Numbered from the stretch's first letter, positions 1-10,229 are shown. The stretch is DNA of 64,000 bases from Jiella mangrovi (GCF_017815135.1 NZ_JAGJCF010000001.1:186001-250000), one strand, 5' to 3'. Notes: a model not told the origin generated them from the sequence alone. Numbers and translations are program-made.

Positions 1-648
1 GCGGGCCTCAAATGGCGGCGCCTGTGGTTGCCGGTGCTCCTGCCGATGGTCGTCGCCCCGCTGCTGCTGCGGGTTTTGCCGACGCATTTCCTGCCCGTCC
101 TCGTCGGCGACTATCTCGCCGTCCATTTCTTCGTCTACGGTGCTCTCACCGGACTGTGCCTTCTCTGGCTGAGGCGCGGCGATGGCCCTTTCCCGGCTCG
201 ACCGACACTTTCCCCGATGCTGCTGATCGCGGCGCTTGCCGTCGTCGCCTTCTATCTTGTCGCCCTCGTCTGGCCGATCGACAGCTTCGTCACCTCCTTC
301 GTGCCGACGCCTGCCCGCGCGGCGCTGATCCTCGCCATGGCCGTCGGGACCCTCGCCTATTTCCTCGCCGACGAATGGACGACACGCGGAGACGGCGCGG
401 CGCGGCTTGGCTATCCAGCCTCGAAGCTCGCCTTCCTGGTGTCGCTGGCGCTTGCCGTCGCGCTCGATCTGGAACGGCTGTTCTTCCTGATCATCATCGT
501 CCCGGTCATCGCGCTGTTCTTTCTGGTCTTCGGCGGCTTCAGCGCCTGGACCTACCGGGCGAGCGGCCATCCCTTCGTCGGGGCGCTCGCCAATGCGCTG
601 GCCTTCGCCTGGGCGATCGGCGTCACCTTCCCGCTGCTCGCGGGCTGA
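1..648 (+). CDS. C-terminal part of a polytopic membrane protein (5' end outside window)
   Basis: The frame is open from the first base, so the gene most likely starts before the window; an internal TTG at 28 or ATG at 46 is less likely. About 215 residues are visible, with some five or six hydrophobic segments separated by short loops, and a C-terminus resembling the membrane domain that follows the catalytic domain in some rhizobial alpha/beta hydrolases. That family link is from memory of similar C-termini; no catalytic residues can be seen here. The next 135 bases before the phosphate transporter contain no gene. Confidence 0.6.
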   Translation, partial: AGLKWRRLWLPVLLPMVVAPLLLRVLPTHFLPVLVGDYLAVHFFVYGALTGLCLLWLRRGDGPFPARPTLSPMLLIAALAVVAFYLVALVWPIDSFVTSFVPTPARAALILAMAVGTLAYFLADEWTTRGDGAARLGYPASKLAFLVSLALAVALDLERLFFLIIIVPVIALFFLVFGGFSAWTYRASGHPFVGALANALAFAWAIGVTFPLLAG

Positions 649-816
649 CGCCCCAAAGCGTCGGCCCGGCCGGCAAAGCCTCGACCACCGCGCCCTCCGC
701 CCCCGTCATCGCGTTGTAATGCAACCATAATACCTCTTCTCCCTGCTCCGAAGAGACGCGTCCTGCGCTCCACCTTCGGACGCGTGACACCAACGGTTCA
801 GCTGACAGGACAAGTC

Positions 817-2424
817 ATGGCGATAGATGCGGATGCCGGTCGAGGTGGCGAGGCCGGTGGCGGATGGGATCTATCCCGCCTCGGGATCGTCTTCATTATT
901 TTGATGGTCGCCGTGACGGCCTATTTCCTCTGGTGGGCCGCGGGCTACACCGAAGGCAACTTCCCGATCGTCCTCGTCCTCGCGACGATCTTCGGCGTCT
1001 TCATGGCCTTCAACATCGGCGGCAACGACGTCGCCAACTCCTTCGGCACCAGCGTCGGCGCCGGCACTCTGACGATCCAGCAGGCGCTGGCGATTGCCGC
1101 GATCTTCGAGGTTTCGGGCGCGATCATCGCCGGCGGCAGCGTGACCGACACCATCCGCGACGGCATCGTCGATCTGTCACGCATGGCGGTCGAGCCGGCC
1201 GATTTCATCTATATCATGATGTCGGCGCTGATCGCCGCGGCGCTCTGGCTGCTCTTCGCCTCGAACCGCGGATGGCCGGTCTCCACCACCCATTCGATCG
1301 TCGGTGCCATCGTCGGATCCTCGATCACACTCGGCATCCTGTCGAGCGGGTCTGATACCGCCTTCTCCCTCGTTCAGTGGGGCAAGGTCGGGCAGATCGT
1401 GATTTCCTGGGTTCTCTCGCCGGCGCTCGGCGGCATCATCGCCTATCTCCTCTTCCGGGAGATCAAGAAGCATGTCCTCGCCTACAACCAGGCGGCCGAG
1501 GAGAAGCTCGATCAGATCCGGCAGGAAAAGCGCGAGCATGCGAGGCAGCACAAGGAGGCCTTCGAGCGACTGTCGGAAATCCAGCAGATCTCCTACACCC
1601 ACACCATGGCCCGCGACGCCCATATCCTCGCCGACCGCGACTTCGATCCGGAGGATCTGGAATCCGACTACTTCCGCCGCATCCAGCAGCTCGAGCGGCA
1701 GCGCCGGGAGCTCAATCCGCACCGCGCCATCGAGACGCTGGTACCGCCGATCGCCGCCGTCGGCGCCATGGTGATCGCCGGCATGCTGCTCTCCAAGGGT
1801 CTCGGCAATCTGAAACTCGATCTCAGCCTTCTGCAGGACGGCCTGATCATGGTCATGGTGGGCGCTGTCGTCTGGCTCGGCGTCTATGTCCTTGCCCGAT
1901 CGCTCAACGACCGGCCGCTCGGCCGCTCGACCTTCATCCTGTTTTCCTGGATGCAGGTATTCACAGCCGCGGGCTTTGCCTTCAGCCACGGTTCCAACGA
2001 CATCGCCAACGCCATCGGCCCCTTCGCCGCGATCCTCGACGTCTTGCGCACCGGTGAGGTCGGCCAGAGCGCGCCGGTGCCGACGATCGCCATGATCACC
2101 TTCGGCGTCGCGCTGATCGCCGGGCTCTGGTTCATCGGCAAGAACGTCATCCAGACCGTCGGGCATAATCTGACGACCATCCACCCGGCCTCTGGCTTTT
2201 CGGCCGAGCTGTCGGCCTCGGCCGTGGTGATGCTCGCCTCGATCCTCGGCCTGCCGGTGTCCTCGACGCACATCCTGATCGGCTCGGTGCTCGGCATCGG
2301 CCTCGTCAACCGCCAGACCAACTGGGACCTGATGAAGCCCATCGCCTTTGCCTGGGTCGTCACCCTGCCGATCGCGGCAGTCCTCAGCGGCCTCGCCTTC
2401 ATGGTGCTGCGCACCGTGCTTTGA
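817..2424 (+). CDS. pit: PiT-family inorganic phosphate transporter
   Basis: This is a low-affinity, cation-coupled phosphate permease of the inner membrane. The two PiT signature repeats are clear: [14 protein letters not shown] near residue 67 and [14 protein letters not shown] near residue 390. The two halves of membrane helices are joined by a long charged cytoplasmic loop (about residues 220-300) rich in Glu, Lys and Arg with coiled-coil character. The ATG at 817 is preferred because AGGA lies nine bases upstream. An in-frame GTG at 784 would add eleven residues. The gene stands alone, with no phoU-like gene beside it. Length, about 535 residues, fits the longer proteobacterial PiT type. 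Confidence 0.93.
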   Translation: MAIDADAGRGGEAGGGWDLSRLGIVFIILMVAVTAYFLWWAAGYTEGNFPIVLVLATIFGVFMAFNIGGNDVANSFGTSVGAGTLTIQQALAIAAIFEVSGAIIAGGSVTDTIRDGIVDLSRMAVEPADFIYIMMSALIAAALWLLFASNRGWPVSTTHSIVGAIVGSSITLGILSSGSDTAFSLVQWGKVGQIVISWVLSPALGGIIAYLLFREIKKHVLAYNQAAEEKLDQIRQEKREHARQHKEAFERLSEIQQISYTHTMARDAHILADRDFDPEDLESDYFRRIQQLERQRRELNPHRAIETLVPPIAAVGAMVIAGMLLSKGLGNLKLDLSLLQDGLIMVMVGAVVWLGVYVLARSLNDRPLGRSTFILFSWMQVFTAAGFAFSHGSNDIANAIGPFAAILDVLRTGEVGQSAPVPTIAMITFGVALIAGLWFIGKNVIQTVGHNLTTIHPASGFSAELSASAVVMLASILGLPVSSTHILIGSVLGIGLVNRQTNWDLMKPIAFAWVVTLPIAAVLSGLAFMVLRTVL

Positions 2425-2474
2425 GGGCCAGGCGGGCGATCGGTCGAAGTCGGGACGCAAACTCGCGATTGGCC

Positions 2475-2503
2475 TGATCTCTCCGCCCGCAAGGGGAAGA
2501 TCG
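2475..2503. repeat. Dispersed palindromic repeat, family B (degenerate copy)
   Basis: A GATCT(C)-to-AGATC palindrome with a C-rich left arm and GGGG-rich right arm lies between pit and the SPFH gene. It resembles better copies at 4373-4402, 59014-59063 and 59145-59193. Confidence 0.45.
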
Positions 2504-2630
2504 AAGCGGGTGTGGCGACGCTCGCTTTCGAGCGAGCAACCTTGCCTTGCGATCGCAACGCGCGATAGTCACCGGGGGCCTCGTCGCATCGACCAGCCGG
2601 CACTCTCGCCGGCGCTCCCAGGAGATCGCC

Positions 2631-3650
2631 ATGCTCACCTCCGGCAGCATCCTCGTGCTCGTCGTCCTCGTCGTCGGGATCGTCGTCCTGTTCTCGACGA
2701 TCAAGATCGTGCCACAGGGCTACAACTACACGGTCGAGAGTTTCGGCCGCTACACCCGCACCCTCAATCCCGGCCTGAGCATCCTGATCCCCTTCGTCGA
2801 GCGGGTCGGGCGCAAGATGAACATGATGGAGCAGGTACTCGACGTGCCGACGCAGGAGGTGATCACGCGAGACAACGCGTCGGTCGCGGCGGACGGTGTG
2901 GCATTCTACCAGATCCTCGACGCCAAGGCGGCGGCCTACGAGGTGTCCGGGCTCGACAACGCCATCCTCAACCTCGTCATGACGAACCTTCGCTCGGTCA
3001 TGGGGTCGATGGATCTCGACGATCTCCTGTCCAACCGTGACACCATCTCCGAAAAGATCCTGCGCGTCGTCGATCAGGCGTCCCATTCCTGGGGCATCAA
3101 GATTACCCGCATCGAGATCAAGGACATCAACCCGCCGAAGAACCTCGTCGACGCCATGGCGCGCCAGATGATGGCCGAGCGCGAGAAGCGCGCCGACATC
3201 CTCGAAGCCGAGGGCTCACGCAATGCGGCGATCCTGCGGGCGGAGGGCGAAAAGCAGAGCCAGATTCTGCAGGCGGAAGGCAAGCGCGAGGCCGCATATC
3301 TCGAGGCCCAGGCCCGCGAGCGTTTGGCAGAAGCCGAGGCGACGGCAACAAGGCTCGTCTCGGAGGCGATCAGCGCCGGCGATGTCCAGGCACTCAACTA
3401 CTTCGTCGCTCAGAAATACACCGAGGCCCTGTCGAAGCTCGCCTCCGCGCCGAACCAGCGGGTCGTCCTGATGCCGCTCGAGGCCTCGTCGCTGATCGGC
3501 TCCGTCGCCGGCATTGCAGAGCTCGCGCGCGGCGCCTTCGGCGACGATGTCGGCCCGACCGTCCAGCCGACGCAGCCGCGCGCCCGGCCACAGCGCCCGG
3601 GATTCACCGTGCCGCCGAGCGGCTCGGGCGGCCCGCCGGCGGCCGAGTGA
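2631..3650 (+). CDS. SPFH/band 7 (stomatin-like, QmcA-type) membrane protein
   Basis: A membrane-anchored SPFH protein of the stomatin/paraslipin class, thought to organise membrane microdomains or help membrane-protein quality control. One N-terminal hydrophobic anchor (about residues 4-24) is followed by the SPFH domain, which begins KIVPQGYNYTVESFGRY. An Ala/Glu/Arg-rich helical region with repeated RAEGEKQ-like units (about 190-250) and a Pro/Arg/Gly-rich tail come next. The ATG at 2631 has GGAG seven bases upstream, so a 28-residue longer version is rejected. Its stop overlaps the start region of a NfeD gene. Stomatin-NfeD pairs are a widespread conserved arrangement, which supports both calls. 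Confidence 0.92.
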   Translation: MLTSGSILVLVVLVVGIVVLFSTIKIVPQGYNYTVESFGRYTRTLNPGLSILIPFVERVGRKMNMMEQVLDVPTQEVITRDNASVAADGVAFYQILDAKAAAYEVSGLDNAILNLVMTNLRSVMGSMDLDDLLSNRDTISEKILRVVDQASHSWGIKITRIEIKDINPPKNLVDAMARQMMAEREKRADILEAEGSRNAAILRAEGEKQSQILQAEGKREAAYLEAQARERLAEAEATATRLVSEAISAGDVQALNYFVAQKYTEALSKLASAPNQRVVLMPLEASSLIGSVAGIAELARGAFGDDVGPTVQPTQPRARPQRPGFTVPPSGSGGPPAAE

Positions 3651-3655
3651 CGCCC

Positions 3656-4114
3656 ATGGACGCCTTGATCGAAACCTTCCTTACCTATGGCTGGTGGATC
3701 GCCGGCCTCGTGCTTCTGATGCTCGAAGTCGTCGCGCCCGGCGTCTATCTCGTATTTTTCGGCGTCGCCGCCCTTGTCGTCGGCACCAACGCCTTCTTCG
3801 TCGGCGGCTCCGGCTGGTTCGACTGGCCGCAGCAGGTGATCGCCTTCATCGTCGTCTCAACGGTCTGCATCTATCTCGGCCGCCGCTGGTACGGCACGGC
3901 GTCCGACACCGACGACGCCTCGCCGCTCAATCGCCGGACGAGCCGGCTGATCGGCCGCGAAGCGCGGCTGTCAGAGGCGATCGTCGCCGGCCGCGGCCGG
4001 GTGGCGATCGAGGATTCCTGGTGGAGCGTCTCGGGGCCGGAGCTGCCGGCGGGCGCGCGGGTCAGGGTGACGGGCGCGGACGGGGCGGTGCTCGAGGTCG
4101 AGCCGGCGGAGTGA
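3656..4114 (+). CDS. NfeD-family membrane protein
   Basis: A short NfeD-type protein of about 152 residues: two or three N-terminal membrane helices (first about 12-30) and a C-terminal small beta-barrel (OB-like) domain from about residue 90. It contains the family features G(R/K)A and SGPELPAGARVRV near the end. It follows the SPFH gene immediately and its product probably partners that protein in the inner membrane. An in-frame GTG at 3647 overlaps the upstream stop and is a possible alternative start. I chose the ATG because the resulting N-terminus (MDALIETFLTYGWW) looks like those of relatives. Confidence 0.9.
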   Translation: MDALIETFLTYGWWIAGLVLLMLEVVAPGVYLVFFGVAALVVGTNAFFVGGSGWFDWPQQVIAFIVVSTVCIYLGRRWYGTASDTDDASPLNRRTSRLIGREARLSEAIVAGRGRVAIEDSWWSVSGPELPAGARVRVTGADGAVLEVEPAE

Positions 4115-4169
4115 GGGAGGCCACCGCGCTGCCGTTCCGGCTGCGGATGCGCGCCCAGCCCAACCGCTT

Positions 4170-4313
4170 CGTCATCCCGGGCCCGGACCCGGAATCCGCT
4201 CATCTGCCGCCAAGGCTGCCGGTTCGGTGCAGAGGCATCGACATGGAGAAGGTCAATCCTCATTCGCAGTGTCGGCGGTTTGGAGTGGGTCCCGGGTCGA
4301 GCCCGGGATGACG
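4170..4313. repeat. Dispersed inverted-repeat element, family A (long form)
   Basis: Two arms, about 4170-4197 and 4282-4313, are near-perfect reverse complements of one another. Each arm is itself palindromic around CATCCCGGG/CCCGGGATG. They enclose about 85 bases without a gene. The same unit occurs at 60142-60170 (arm-only hairpin) and 61978-62143 (long form). It fills most of the 410-base gap between nfeD and the allantoinase gene; the rest of the gap holds a family B copy and nothing else I can identify. Confidence 0.75.
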
Positions 4314-4372
4314 AGGTGGCGGTGCAGGCGCCCCATCGACGACCCTCATCGGCCACGGTCGCCACCGACGCC

Positions 4373-4402
4373 TCGATCTCCCCCGCTTGTGGGGAAGATC
4401 GC
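4373..4402. repeat. Dispersed palindromic repeat, family B
   Basis: Palindrome of the form TCGATCTCCCC...GGGGAAGATCG with a short loop, in the same intergenic gap as the family A element. Related copies flank the thiE-thiD junction. Confidence 0.6.
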
Positions 4403-4524
4403 GGAAGGCTCATCATCGAGCGAAAGGCCCGTTTCAGTCAGATGCCACCCCCTCGCCCGATTGATCCGCCGCCCGTCTGCAGCTACCCCTTGAAGGAGAT
4501 GACCTTCGCCAGGGCGACCCCTTC

Positions 4525-5970
4525 ATGACAGAACGCTATCCCCGTGATCTTCTCGGCTACGGCCGGACGCCGCCCGACCCGAAATGGCCGAACCCCAACG
4601 GCACGGGGCCTGCCAAGATCTGCGTCCAGTTCGTCGTCAATTACGAGGAGGGTGGCGAGAGCTCGATCCTCGACGGCGATCCGGCTTCGGAATCGCTTCT
4701 GTCCGAGATCGTCGGGGCGCAGCCCTGGCCGGGGCAGCGCAACCTGAACATGGAGTCGCTCTACGAATATGGCTCGCGGGCCGGCTTCTGGCGGCTGTGG
4801 CGGATGTTCACGAGCCGCGACATGCCGGTCACCGTCTATGGCGTCGCCGTCGCGCTGGAGCGCAATCCGGAAGCCGTCGCGGCGATGCGGGACGCGGACT
4901 GGGAGATCGCCAGCCATGGGCTGAGATGGCTGGAATACAAGGATTTTCCAGAAGACGAGGAACGCCGTCACATCGAAGACGCCGTCCGCATCCACACGGC
5001 CGTCACCGGCTCGCGCCCCCTCGGCATCTATCAGGGCAAGCCCTCGGCCAACACGCTCAAGCTGGTGATGGAGGAAGGCGGCTTCGCCTATTCCTCCGAC
5101 AGCTATGCCGACGACCTGCCCTACTGGGTGGAGGGGCCCAACGGCCCGCATCTGATCATCCCCTACACCCTCGACACCAACGACATGCGCTTTGCGACTC
5201 CGCAGGGCTTCAACTCGGGCGATCAGTTCTTCACCTATCTGAAGGATGCATTCGACGTGCTCTATGAAGAGGGCGAGGCGGGCCAGGCGAAGATGCTGAA
5301 TATCGGCCTGCACTGCCGGCTCGTCGGCCGCCCCGCCCGGGCCGCGGCCCTCGCCCGCTTTCTCGATTACGTGCAGTCGAAGCCCGACGTGTGGGTCGCC
5401 AAGCGGATAGAAATCGCCGACCACTGGCGCGCGCATTTTCCTCCCGCGCCGCGCTTCAGGCCAAGCCGCATGGTGAGGGAAGATTTCGTCGGGATCTTCG
5501 GCGGTGTCTTCGAACATTCGCCCTTCATCGCAGAGCGCACCTTCGCCGCCGGCCTGGGCAATGCCAACGACACGCCGCCAACCCTTGCGGCGGCCATGAG
5601 CCGGGTTTTCCGGCTCGCGAGCCAAGACGAGCGGCTCGGCGTCCTCAAGGCGCATCCCGATCTGGCTGGCCGGCTGGCGCTTGCCGGCGACCTCACCGAT
5701 CAATCGAAGGCCGAGCAGAAGGGGGCCGGGCTCGACCAGTTGAGCGAGGACGAGCTTGCCCGCTTCACCGAGCTCAACGATCGTTATGTCGAACGCTTCG
5801 GCTTTCCCTTCATCATCGCCGTGAAGGGCCGAGACAAGACCGAGATCCTGTCTGCCTTCGAGGCGAGGATCGCCAATGATGCCGGCGAGGAGTTCGCCAC
5901 CGCCTGCCACGAGGTCGAGACGATCGCGCGGCTGAGAATTTCCCAGATTTTCGACGAGAAAGCCCAGTGA
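4525..5970 (+). CDS. puuE: Fused allantoinase PuuE and OHCU decarboxylase UraD
   Basis: A two-domain enzyme of purine breakdown. Residues about 1-305 form a polysaccharide-deacetylase-like allantoinase (PuuE type), with the N-terminal YPRDLLGYG motif, CVQFVVNYEEGGE, and IASHGLRW near residue 130. Residues about 310-478 form 2-oxo-4-hydroxy-4-carboxy-5-ureidoimidazoline decarboxylase, with AHPDLAGR near 378, the EQKGAGLD segment and FGFPFIIAVKG. Together they would decarboxylate OHCU to S-allantoin and hydrolyse allantoin to allantoate. The gene leads a three-gene operon with allantoicase and ureidoglycolate lyase through 1-4 base overlaps, so three sequential reactions to glyoxylate are encoded together. 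Uricase and HIU hydrolase are not in the window. Confidence 0.95.
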   Translation: MTERYPRDLLGYGRTPPDPKWPNPNGTGPAKICVQFVVNYEEGGESSILDGDPASESLLSEIVGAQPWPGQRNLNMESLYEYGSRAGFWRLWRMFTSRDMPVTVYGVAVALERNPEAVAAMRDADWEIASHGLRWLEYKDFPEDEERRHIEDAVRIHTAVTGSRPLGIYQGKPSANTLKLVMEEGGFAYSSDSYADDLPYWVEGPNGPHLIIPYTLDTNDMRFATPQGFNSGDQFFTYLKDAFDVLYEEGEAGQAKMLNIGLHCRLVGRPARAAALARFLDYVQSKPDVWVAKRIEIADHWRAHFPPAPRFRPSRMVREDFVGIFGGVFEHSPFIAERTFAAGLGNANDTPPTLAAAMSRVFRLASQDERLGVLKAHPDLAGRLALAGDLTDQSKAEQKGAGLDQLSEDELARFTELNDRYVERFGFPFIIAVKGRDKTEILSAFEARIANDAGEEFATACHEVETIARLRISQIFDEKAQ

Positions 5971-6986
5971 GTTCAGAGCGTTTCATCACAGCCGAACCCC
6001 TTGCCGAAGCGGCGGACCTGACGCGCAGATATGTCGATCTCGCTCAGCCGCGTCTCGGCACCGCCGTGACCTTTGCGAGCGACGACTTCTTCGCCGACAA
6101 GTCCCGCATGATCGATCCGGCGCCGCCGGTCTTCTATCCCGATCGCTTCGACGATCATGGCAAGTGGATGGATGGCTGGGAATCGCGGCGCAAGCGCACA
6201 CCCGGTCACGACCACGCCGTCATTCGCCTCGGCCAGCGCGGCACCATCGCCGCGATCGACATCGATACCTCGTTCTTCACCGGCAATTTCCCGCCCGAAG
6301 CCAGGGTCGAGGCGGCCGATACGCTCGATGAGCCGGGCGAAGCGGACTGGACCGAGATCGTACCGCGCTCGGCGCTTCGCGGCGACAGCCACAATCTCTT
6401 CATCGTCGAGGCCTTCGCCCCCATGCGCTGGTTGCGGCTGAACATCTATCCCGATGGCGGCGTTGCGCGCTTGCGGGTCTACGGCACGATCGCCAAGGAC
6501 TGGAGCCTCATCGGCCCGGACGAAACGGTCGATCTCGTGGCAATGGAGAATGGCGGCACCGCCGTCGCCTGGAACGACGCCCATTACGGCCATCCGGCCA
6601 ATCTCCTCGCCCCCGGCCGCGCCCCGGTCATGGCCGATGGCTGGGAGACGGCGCGCCGCCGCGTTGCCGGAAACGACTGGTGCGTGCTCAAGCTCGGCAC
6701 GGCCGGGAAGATCGAACGGATCGCCATCGACACCAACCACTTCAAGGGCAACTTTCCCGACCGCTTCACGCTGCGCGCAGGACATCTCGGCGACGTGACG
6801 GCGCAGGACGCGATCGATGCCGCCAGCCGGGATTGGCCGCTGATCGTCGAAGAATCGAAACTCAAGGCGCATCACGTCGAAAAGTTCGCCGCCGCCCCGC
6901 TCGACCAGCCCGTCACCCATGTGAGGCTCGACATCTTTCCCGATGGCGGCGTCTCGCGGCTGCGGATCTGGGGAAAGAAGGCCTGA
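5967..6986 (+). CDS. alc: Allantoicase
   Basis: Hydrolyses allantoate to ureidoglycolate and urea. The protein (339 residues) shows the family's internal duplication. The first half has [13 protein letters not shown] and [15 protein letters not shown]; the second has [14 protein letters not shown] and [15 protein letters not shown]. Start is GTG, sharing bases with the TGA stop of the fused puuE gene, which suggests translational coupling. The stop in turn overlaps the ATG of allA. Confidence 0.96.
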   Translation: MSSERFITAEPLAEAADLTRRYVDLAQPRLGTAVTFASDDFFADKSRMIDPAPPVFYPDRFDDHGKWMDGWESRRKRTPGHDHAVIRLGQRGTIAAIDIDTSFFTGNFPPEARVEAADTLDEPGEADWTEIVPRSALRGDSHNLFIVEAFAPMRWLRLNIYPDGGVARLRVYGTIAKDWSLIGPDETVDLVAMENGGTAVAWNDAHYGHPANLLAPGRAPVMADGWETARRRVAGNDWCVLKLGTAGKIERIAIDTNHFKGNFPDRFTLRAGHLGDVTAQDAIDAASRDWPLIVEESKLKAHHVEKFAAAPLDQPVTHVRLDIFPDGGVSRLRIWGKKA

Positions 6987-7480
6987 TGGCCGGCCGGATC
7001 CTGCGCCCCTGCCCTCTGACGAAAGCGGCCTTCGCGCCCTTCGGCGACGTCATCGAGATGGCGGATGCCGAAGAGCGGCTGATCAACGGGGGCACGACCA
7101 CCCGCTATCACGACCTCGCGACGGTCGACGTCGGAGCTGAGGGGGGCAGGCCGCTGATCTCGATCTTCCGGGGTCAGCCATTCGCCTTCCCGATCGCGAT
7201 CACGATGTTCGAACGCCATCCGCTCGGCAGCCAGGCGTTCTATCCGCTTTCCGGCCGGCCTTGGCTGGCGGTCGTCGCCGCAGAAGACGGCGGCAGGCCG
7301 GGCGAGCCCCTCGTTTTCATCGCGAGCGGAACGCAGGGCGTGAACTACGCCCCCGGCGTCTGGCATCATCCGCTCCTCGCCCTCGACGAGACTTCACAGT
7401 TTCTCGTGGTTGATCGCGGCGGAACGGGCGACAATCTCGAAGAAGCGATCCTCGCCGAACCTTTCCACATCGAACGATAA
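6986..7480 (+). CDS. allA: Ureidoglycolate lyase
   Basis: Splits ureidoglycolate into glyoxylate and urea, the last step of the allantoin pathway encoded here. The cupin-like protein of about 164 residues begins near [21 protein letters not shown]. It carries the family segments [27 protein letters not shown] and [16 protein letters not shown], the last containing the conserved His pair. Its ATG overlaps the allantoicase TGA (ATGA-type overlap), so it is the third gene of the operon. About 150 bases after it contain no gene. Confidence 0.95.
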   Translation: MAGRILRPCPLTKAAFAPFGDVIEMADAEERLINGGTTTRYHDLATVDVGAEGGRPLISIFRGQPFAFPIAITMFERHPLGSQAFYPLSGRPWLAVVAAEDGGRPGEPLVFIASGTQGVNYAPGVWHHPLLALDETSQFLVVDRGGTGDNLEEAILAEPFHIER

Positions 7481-7633
7481 TCGTTGCGCCGGCAATGTAT
7501 TCAGCCGCCCGGCTGACGAAACCATGGCTGAACTCACTCGTTGGACCTTTAAGACGGTTTTGCCACACCGGCAAATCGCCCGCCGGGCAACGCCCCGGCG
7601 GCAAGAAACGAACGAGCCGCAAGGGAGGCCAAC

Positions 7634-7858
7634 ATGGCGAACGCAGCCGCAAATTTCGCGCATTTCGATCATCCGCAGCACGGGACCTATCGGAACCCCG
7701 AAGATGTCCTGAAAGACAGCCGCCTGTCTGACGGTGAAAAGCGGACAATCATCGACGAATGGCGCTCGTCGCTGAAGCATATTCTGGTCAACGAACCCGA
7801 CGCCCCCGAGGTCGAAGCCGTCAACAAGGCGCTCGACGAGGCGGCTGCGAAGCTTTGA
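7634..7858 (+). CDS. Small conserved protein, paralogue 1 (74 aa)
   Basis: Function unknown. A 74-residue protein with no signal peptide or membrane segment. The strong ribosome site AAGGGAGG lies just before the ATG. It carries FDHPQHGTYRNPEDVL, RLSDGEKRTIIDEW and SSLKH. These segments align with the protein at 8232-8486, so the two are paralogues. The core (PxDVLxDxRLSxxEKRxII...W) resembles short Hyphomicrobiales proteins with a DPRLTxxEKRAxLASWASD core, an association from memory. Mostly helical and charged; no cysteine or catalytic pattern seen. Confidence 0.75.
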   Translation: MANAAANFAHFDHPQHGTYRNPEDVLKDSRLSDGEKRTIIDEWRSSLKHILVNEPDAPEVEAVNKALDEAAAKL

Positions 7859-8231
7859 TCTGACCGATCTCGGCTTACTCTTCGAGCCTGACCTCGCCGC
7901 CACGTAGTTCCGCACGCTCCGGCACCGGAATCATCACCGGTGTTCGGCAGTGCCGGAAATGCGTGCGGGCTGATCGCATACCGCTTGATCGCAAACGTCT
8001 CGCGAAAAACATCGTCGGCATTCTATCAATCTCAATTATATTTGGGACTAACGAAATAGTCGGTAATGCAGACTTCGTATTTCCATTTTCCCATTGACAA
8101 TCGCCCCTTCAATGCGGCGATTTAGCGCAGTACATACTGAGAAACTTCAAGGCATAATACTTGCAGAAATAAACGATAAGTTGTGCGATCGGCGGGGGGC
8201 GCGGGTCGTTGAGGAGATCTGGGAGGATCGA
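7859..8231. other. Intergenic region between the two small paralogues
   Basis: About 370 bases with no convincing gene. Bases about 8025-8100 are markedly richer in A and T than the surroundings and end in a good -35-like TTGACA at 8094-8099, but no matching -10 at normal spacing is obvious. It probably holds the promoter of the second small paralogue. Confidence 0.4.
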
Positions 8232-8486
8232 ATGGGATCGCACGTCCCGAAAGCGGCACATTTCAATCATCCAGTCCACGGGACTTACACCTGTCCGAAC
8301 GAGCTTGTGACGGACAAGCGGCTGTCGGAGACCGAAAAGCAGATGGTCATCGAGGCCTGGAGCAACTCCCTGAAACACGGAACCTTCGAAGAGCGCGATA
8401 TTCGCAGCATCAAGGCCACCGCCAGAACATTGAGCTTTGCTGCGACGCGACTCGCAGCGGGCAACACGCAATCGCGAGGTGGCTGA
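8232..8486 (+). CDS. Small conserved protein, paralogue 2 (84 aa)
   Basis: Function unknown; paralogue of the protein at 7634-7858. Shared segments are FNHPVHGTYTCP, KRLSETEKQMVIEAW and NSLKH, at matching spacing. The C-terminus is longer and basic. The ATG at 8232 has GGGAGG five bases upstream, which decides the start over an upstream in-frame TTG at 8094. Transcription is probably separate from paralogue 1 because 373 bases intervene. Confidence 0.72.
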   Translation: MGSHVPKAAHFNHPVHGTYTCPNELVTDKRLSETEKQMVIEAWSNSLKHGTFEERDIRSIKATARTLSFAATRLAAGNTQSRGG

Positions 8487-8612
8487 CGCGGCGCTTCGAC
8501 AAGAAAGGTGACTGCCGGTGTCCGCAGCCGCCTTTTTCGTTTGACCAAGCACACTAGCTTGCCGGGTGAGCGGCACGAAACGCCGCGAGAAACCGGGACG
8601 GGACACCCAAAC

Positions 8613-9971
8613 ATGCCCAAAAGCATCAACCCCGCGAATGGGGACGTCATCGAGGACTATGCGGAACACAGCGACGCCGATGTGGAGCGGGCGCTGGAGA
8701 ACGCCGAACTCGCCTATCGCGACTGGCGCCGCACGCCTTTCAGCCGCCGCGCCGCTTTGTTGAACCGCACGGCCGACATCCTCGAGAAGCGCAAGGACGA
8801 ACTCGCCCGCATCGCAACCCTCGAAATGGGCAAGCGGCTCAAGGAAGCCGTTGCGGAAGTCGAAAAATGCGCGCTTGGCTGTCGCTACTATGCCGAGCAT
8901 GGCGAGGCGATGATCGCCAATGACGAGCGGCCCGGACCGGCCTCGCAGAACTATGTCGCCTATCTGCCGATCGGGCCCGTGCTGGCGGTGATGCCCTGGA
9001 ACTTCCCCTACTGGCAGTGCTTCCGCTTCATCGCCCCCTCGCTGATGGCCGGCAATGTCGGCCTGTTGAAGCATGCCTCCAATGTCAGCCAGTGCGCGCT
9101 CGAAATCGAAAAGGTGATGCTCGAGGCGGACGCCCCGCAAGGCGTTTTCCAGACGCTCCTGATCTCTTCGAAGAAGGTCGAGCCGATCCTGCGCGATCGC
9201 CGCATCCGGGCGGCGACGCTGACGGGCAGCGAGGGCGCGGGCTCGGCGGTCGCCTCGACCGCAGGCTCCGAAATCAAGACGACGGTGCTCGAACTCGGCG
9301 GCTCCGATCCCTTCATCGTCATGCCCTCGGCCGATCTCGACAAGGCCGTCGATGTCGGTGTCACCGCCCGCATGCAGAACAACGGCCAGAGCTGCATCGC
9401 CGCCAAGCGTTTCATCGTCCATGCCGATGTCTATGACGATTACACCGCCCGTTACCGCGAGAAGCTCGAGGCGATGACCGTCGGCGATCCGATGGACGAG
9501 GCGACGGATATCGGCCCGCTTGCGATGCGATCGGGCGTCGAGGATCTCACCGACCAGATCGATCGGTCGGTGAAGACCGGCGCAACCTTGACGACCGGCG
9601 GCGCGATCGAGGGCAAGGGCTGCTACTTCAAGCCGTCGATGCTCGAAAATGTCGGCGAGGAGGCTCCGGCCTATCGCGACGAGCTGTTCGGTCCCTGCGC
9701 GATCTTCTTCAAGGTGACCTCGATCGACGCTGCGATCGATCTTGCCAACGATTCCGATTTCGGGCTTGGCGGCTCGGTCTGGACCAACGAGGCGGGCGAG
9801 ATCGAACGTTTCGTCCGTGACCTCGACCAGGGCAGCACCAACGTCAATCGCATGACCGCCTCAGACCCGCGACTGCCCTTCGGCGGCGTGAAGCGGTCCG
9901 GTTACGGCCGTGAGCTTTCCAAAGAAGGGATCCACGCTTTCATGAACGCAAAGACCGTGACGATCGCCTGA
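8613..9971 (+). CDS. NAD(P)-dependent aldehyde dehydrogenase, succinate-semialdehyde type
   Basis: A 452-residue aldehyde dehydrogenase of the short SSADH (Sad/GabD-like) class, oxidising an aldehyde such as succinate semialdehyde to the acid. Visible family features are [15 protein letters not shown] (cofactor fold), [14 protein letters not shown], the catalytic glutamate in [11 protein letters not shown], the catalytic cysteine in [12 protein letters not shown] and [10 protein letters not shown]. The ATG at 8613 gives the usual short N-terminus [11 protein letters not shown]. Substrate is inferred from the family only; no gabT or other 4-aminobutyrate gene lies next to it. The 258 bases following it up to pgi contain no gene I can support. 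Confidence 0.88.
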   Translation: MPKSINPANGDVIEDYAEHSDADVERALENAELAYRDWRRTPFSRRAALLNRTADILEKRKDELARIATLEMGKRLKEAVAEVEKCALGCRYYAEHGEAMIANDERPGPASQNYVAYLPIGPVLAVMPWNFPYWQCFRFIAPSLMAGNVGLLKHASNVSQCALEIEKVMLEADAPQGVFQTLLISSKKVEPILRDRRIRAATLTGSEGAGSAVASTAGSEIKTTVLELGGSDPFIVMPSADLDKAVDVGVTARMQNNGQSCIAAKRFIVHADVYDDYTARYREKLEAMTVGDPMDEATDIGPLAMRSGVEDLTDQIDRSVKTGATLTTGGAIEGKGCYFKPSMLENVGEEAPAYRDELFGPCAIFFKVTSIDAAIDLANDSDFGLGGSVWTNEAGEIERFVRDLDQGSTNVNRMTASDPRLPFGGVKRSGYGRELSKEGIHAFMNAKTVTIA

Positions 9972-10229
9972 GCGGGCATCCGCGCCCTTGGTGCCGATCC
10001 TCGCTGCGCAGTCACCCGGCACGTTGCCGGGCGGCATGCCAGGACGACGAGTGGCGGCGCGACTTGGAAGGACGGATCGAATGACGGCCGGCGAGCAGCC
10101 GTGAGGCAGGCTTGCCGGTTGCCTATGTAAAAGGCATAAAATCGACGCGAAGACTGCCGTCAGTCCCTCGTCATTCGTCTGGCGGGCGGCCCGCGGCTGC
10201 CCCGCCAGACAAGCGAACGGACACGGCGC

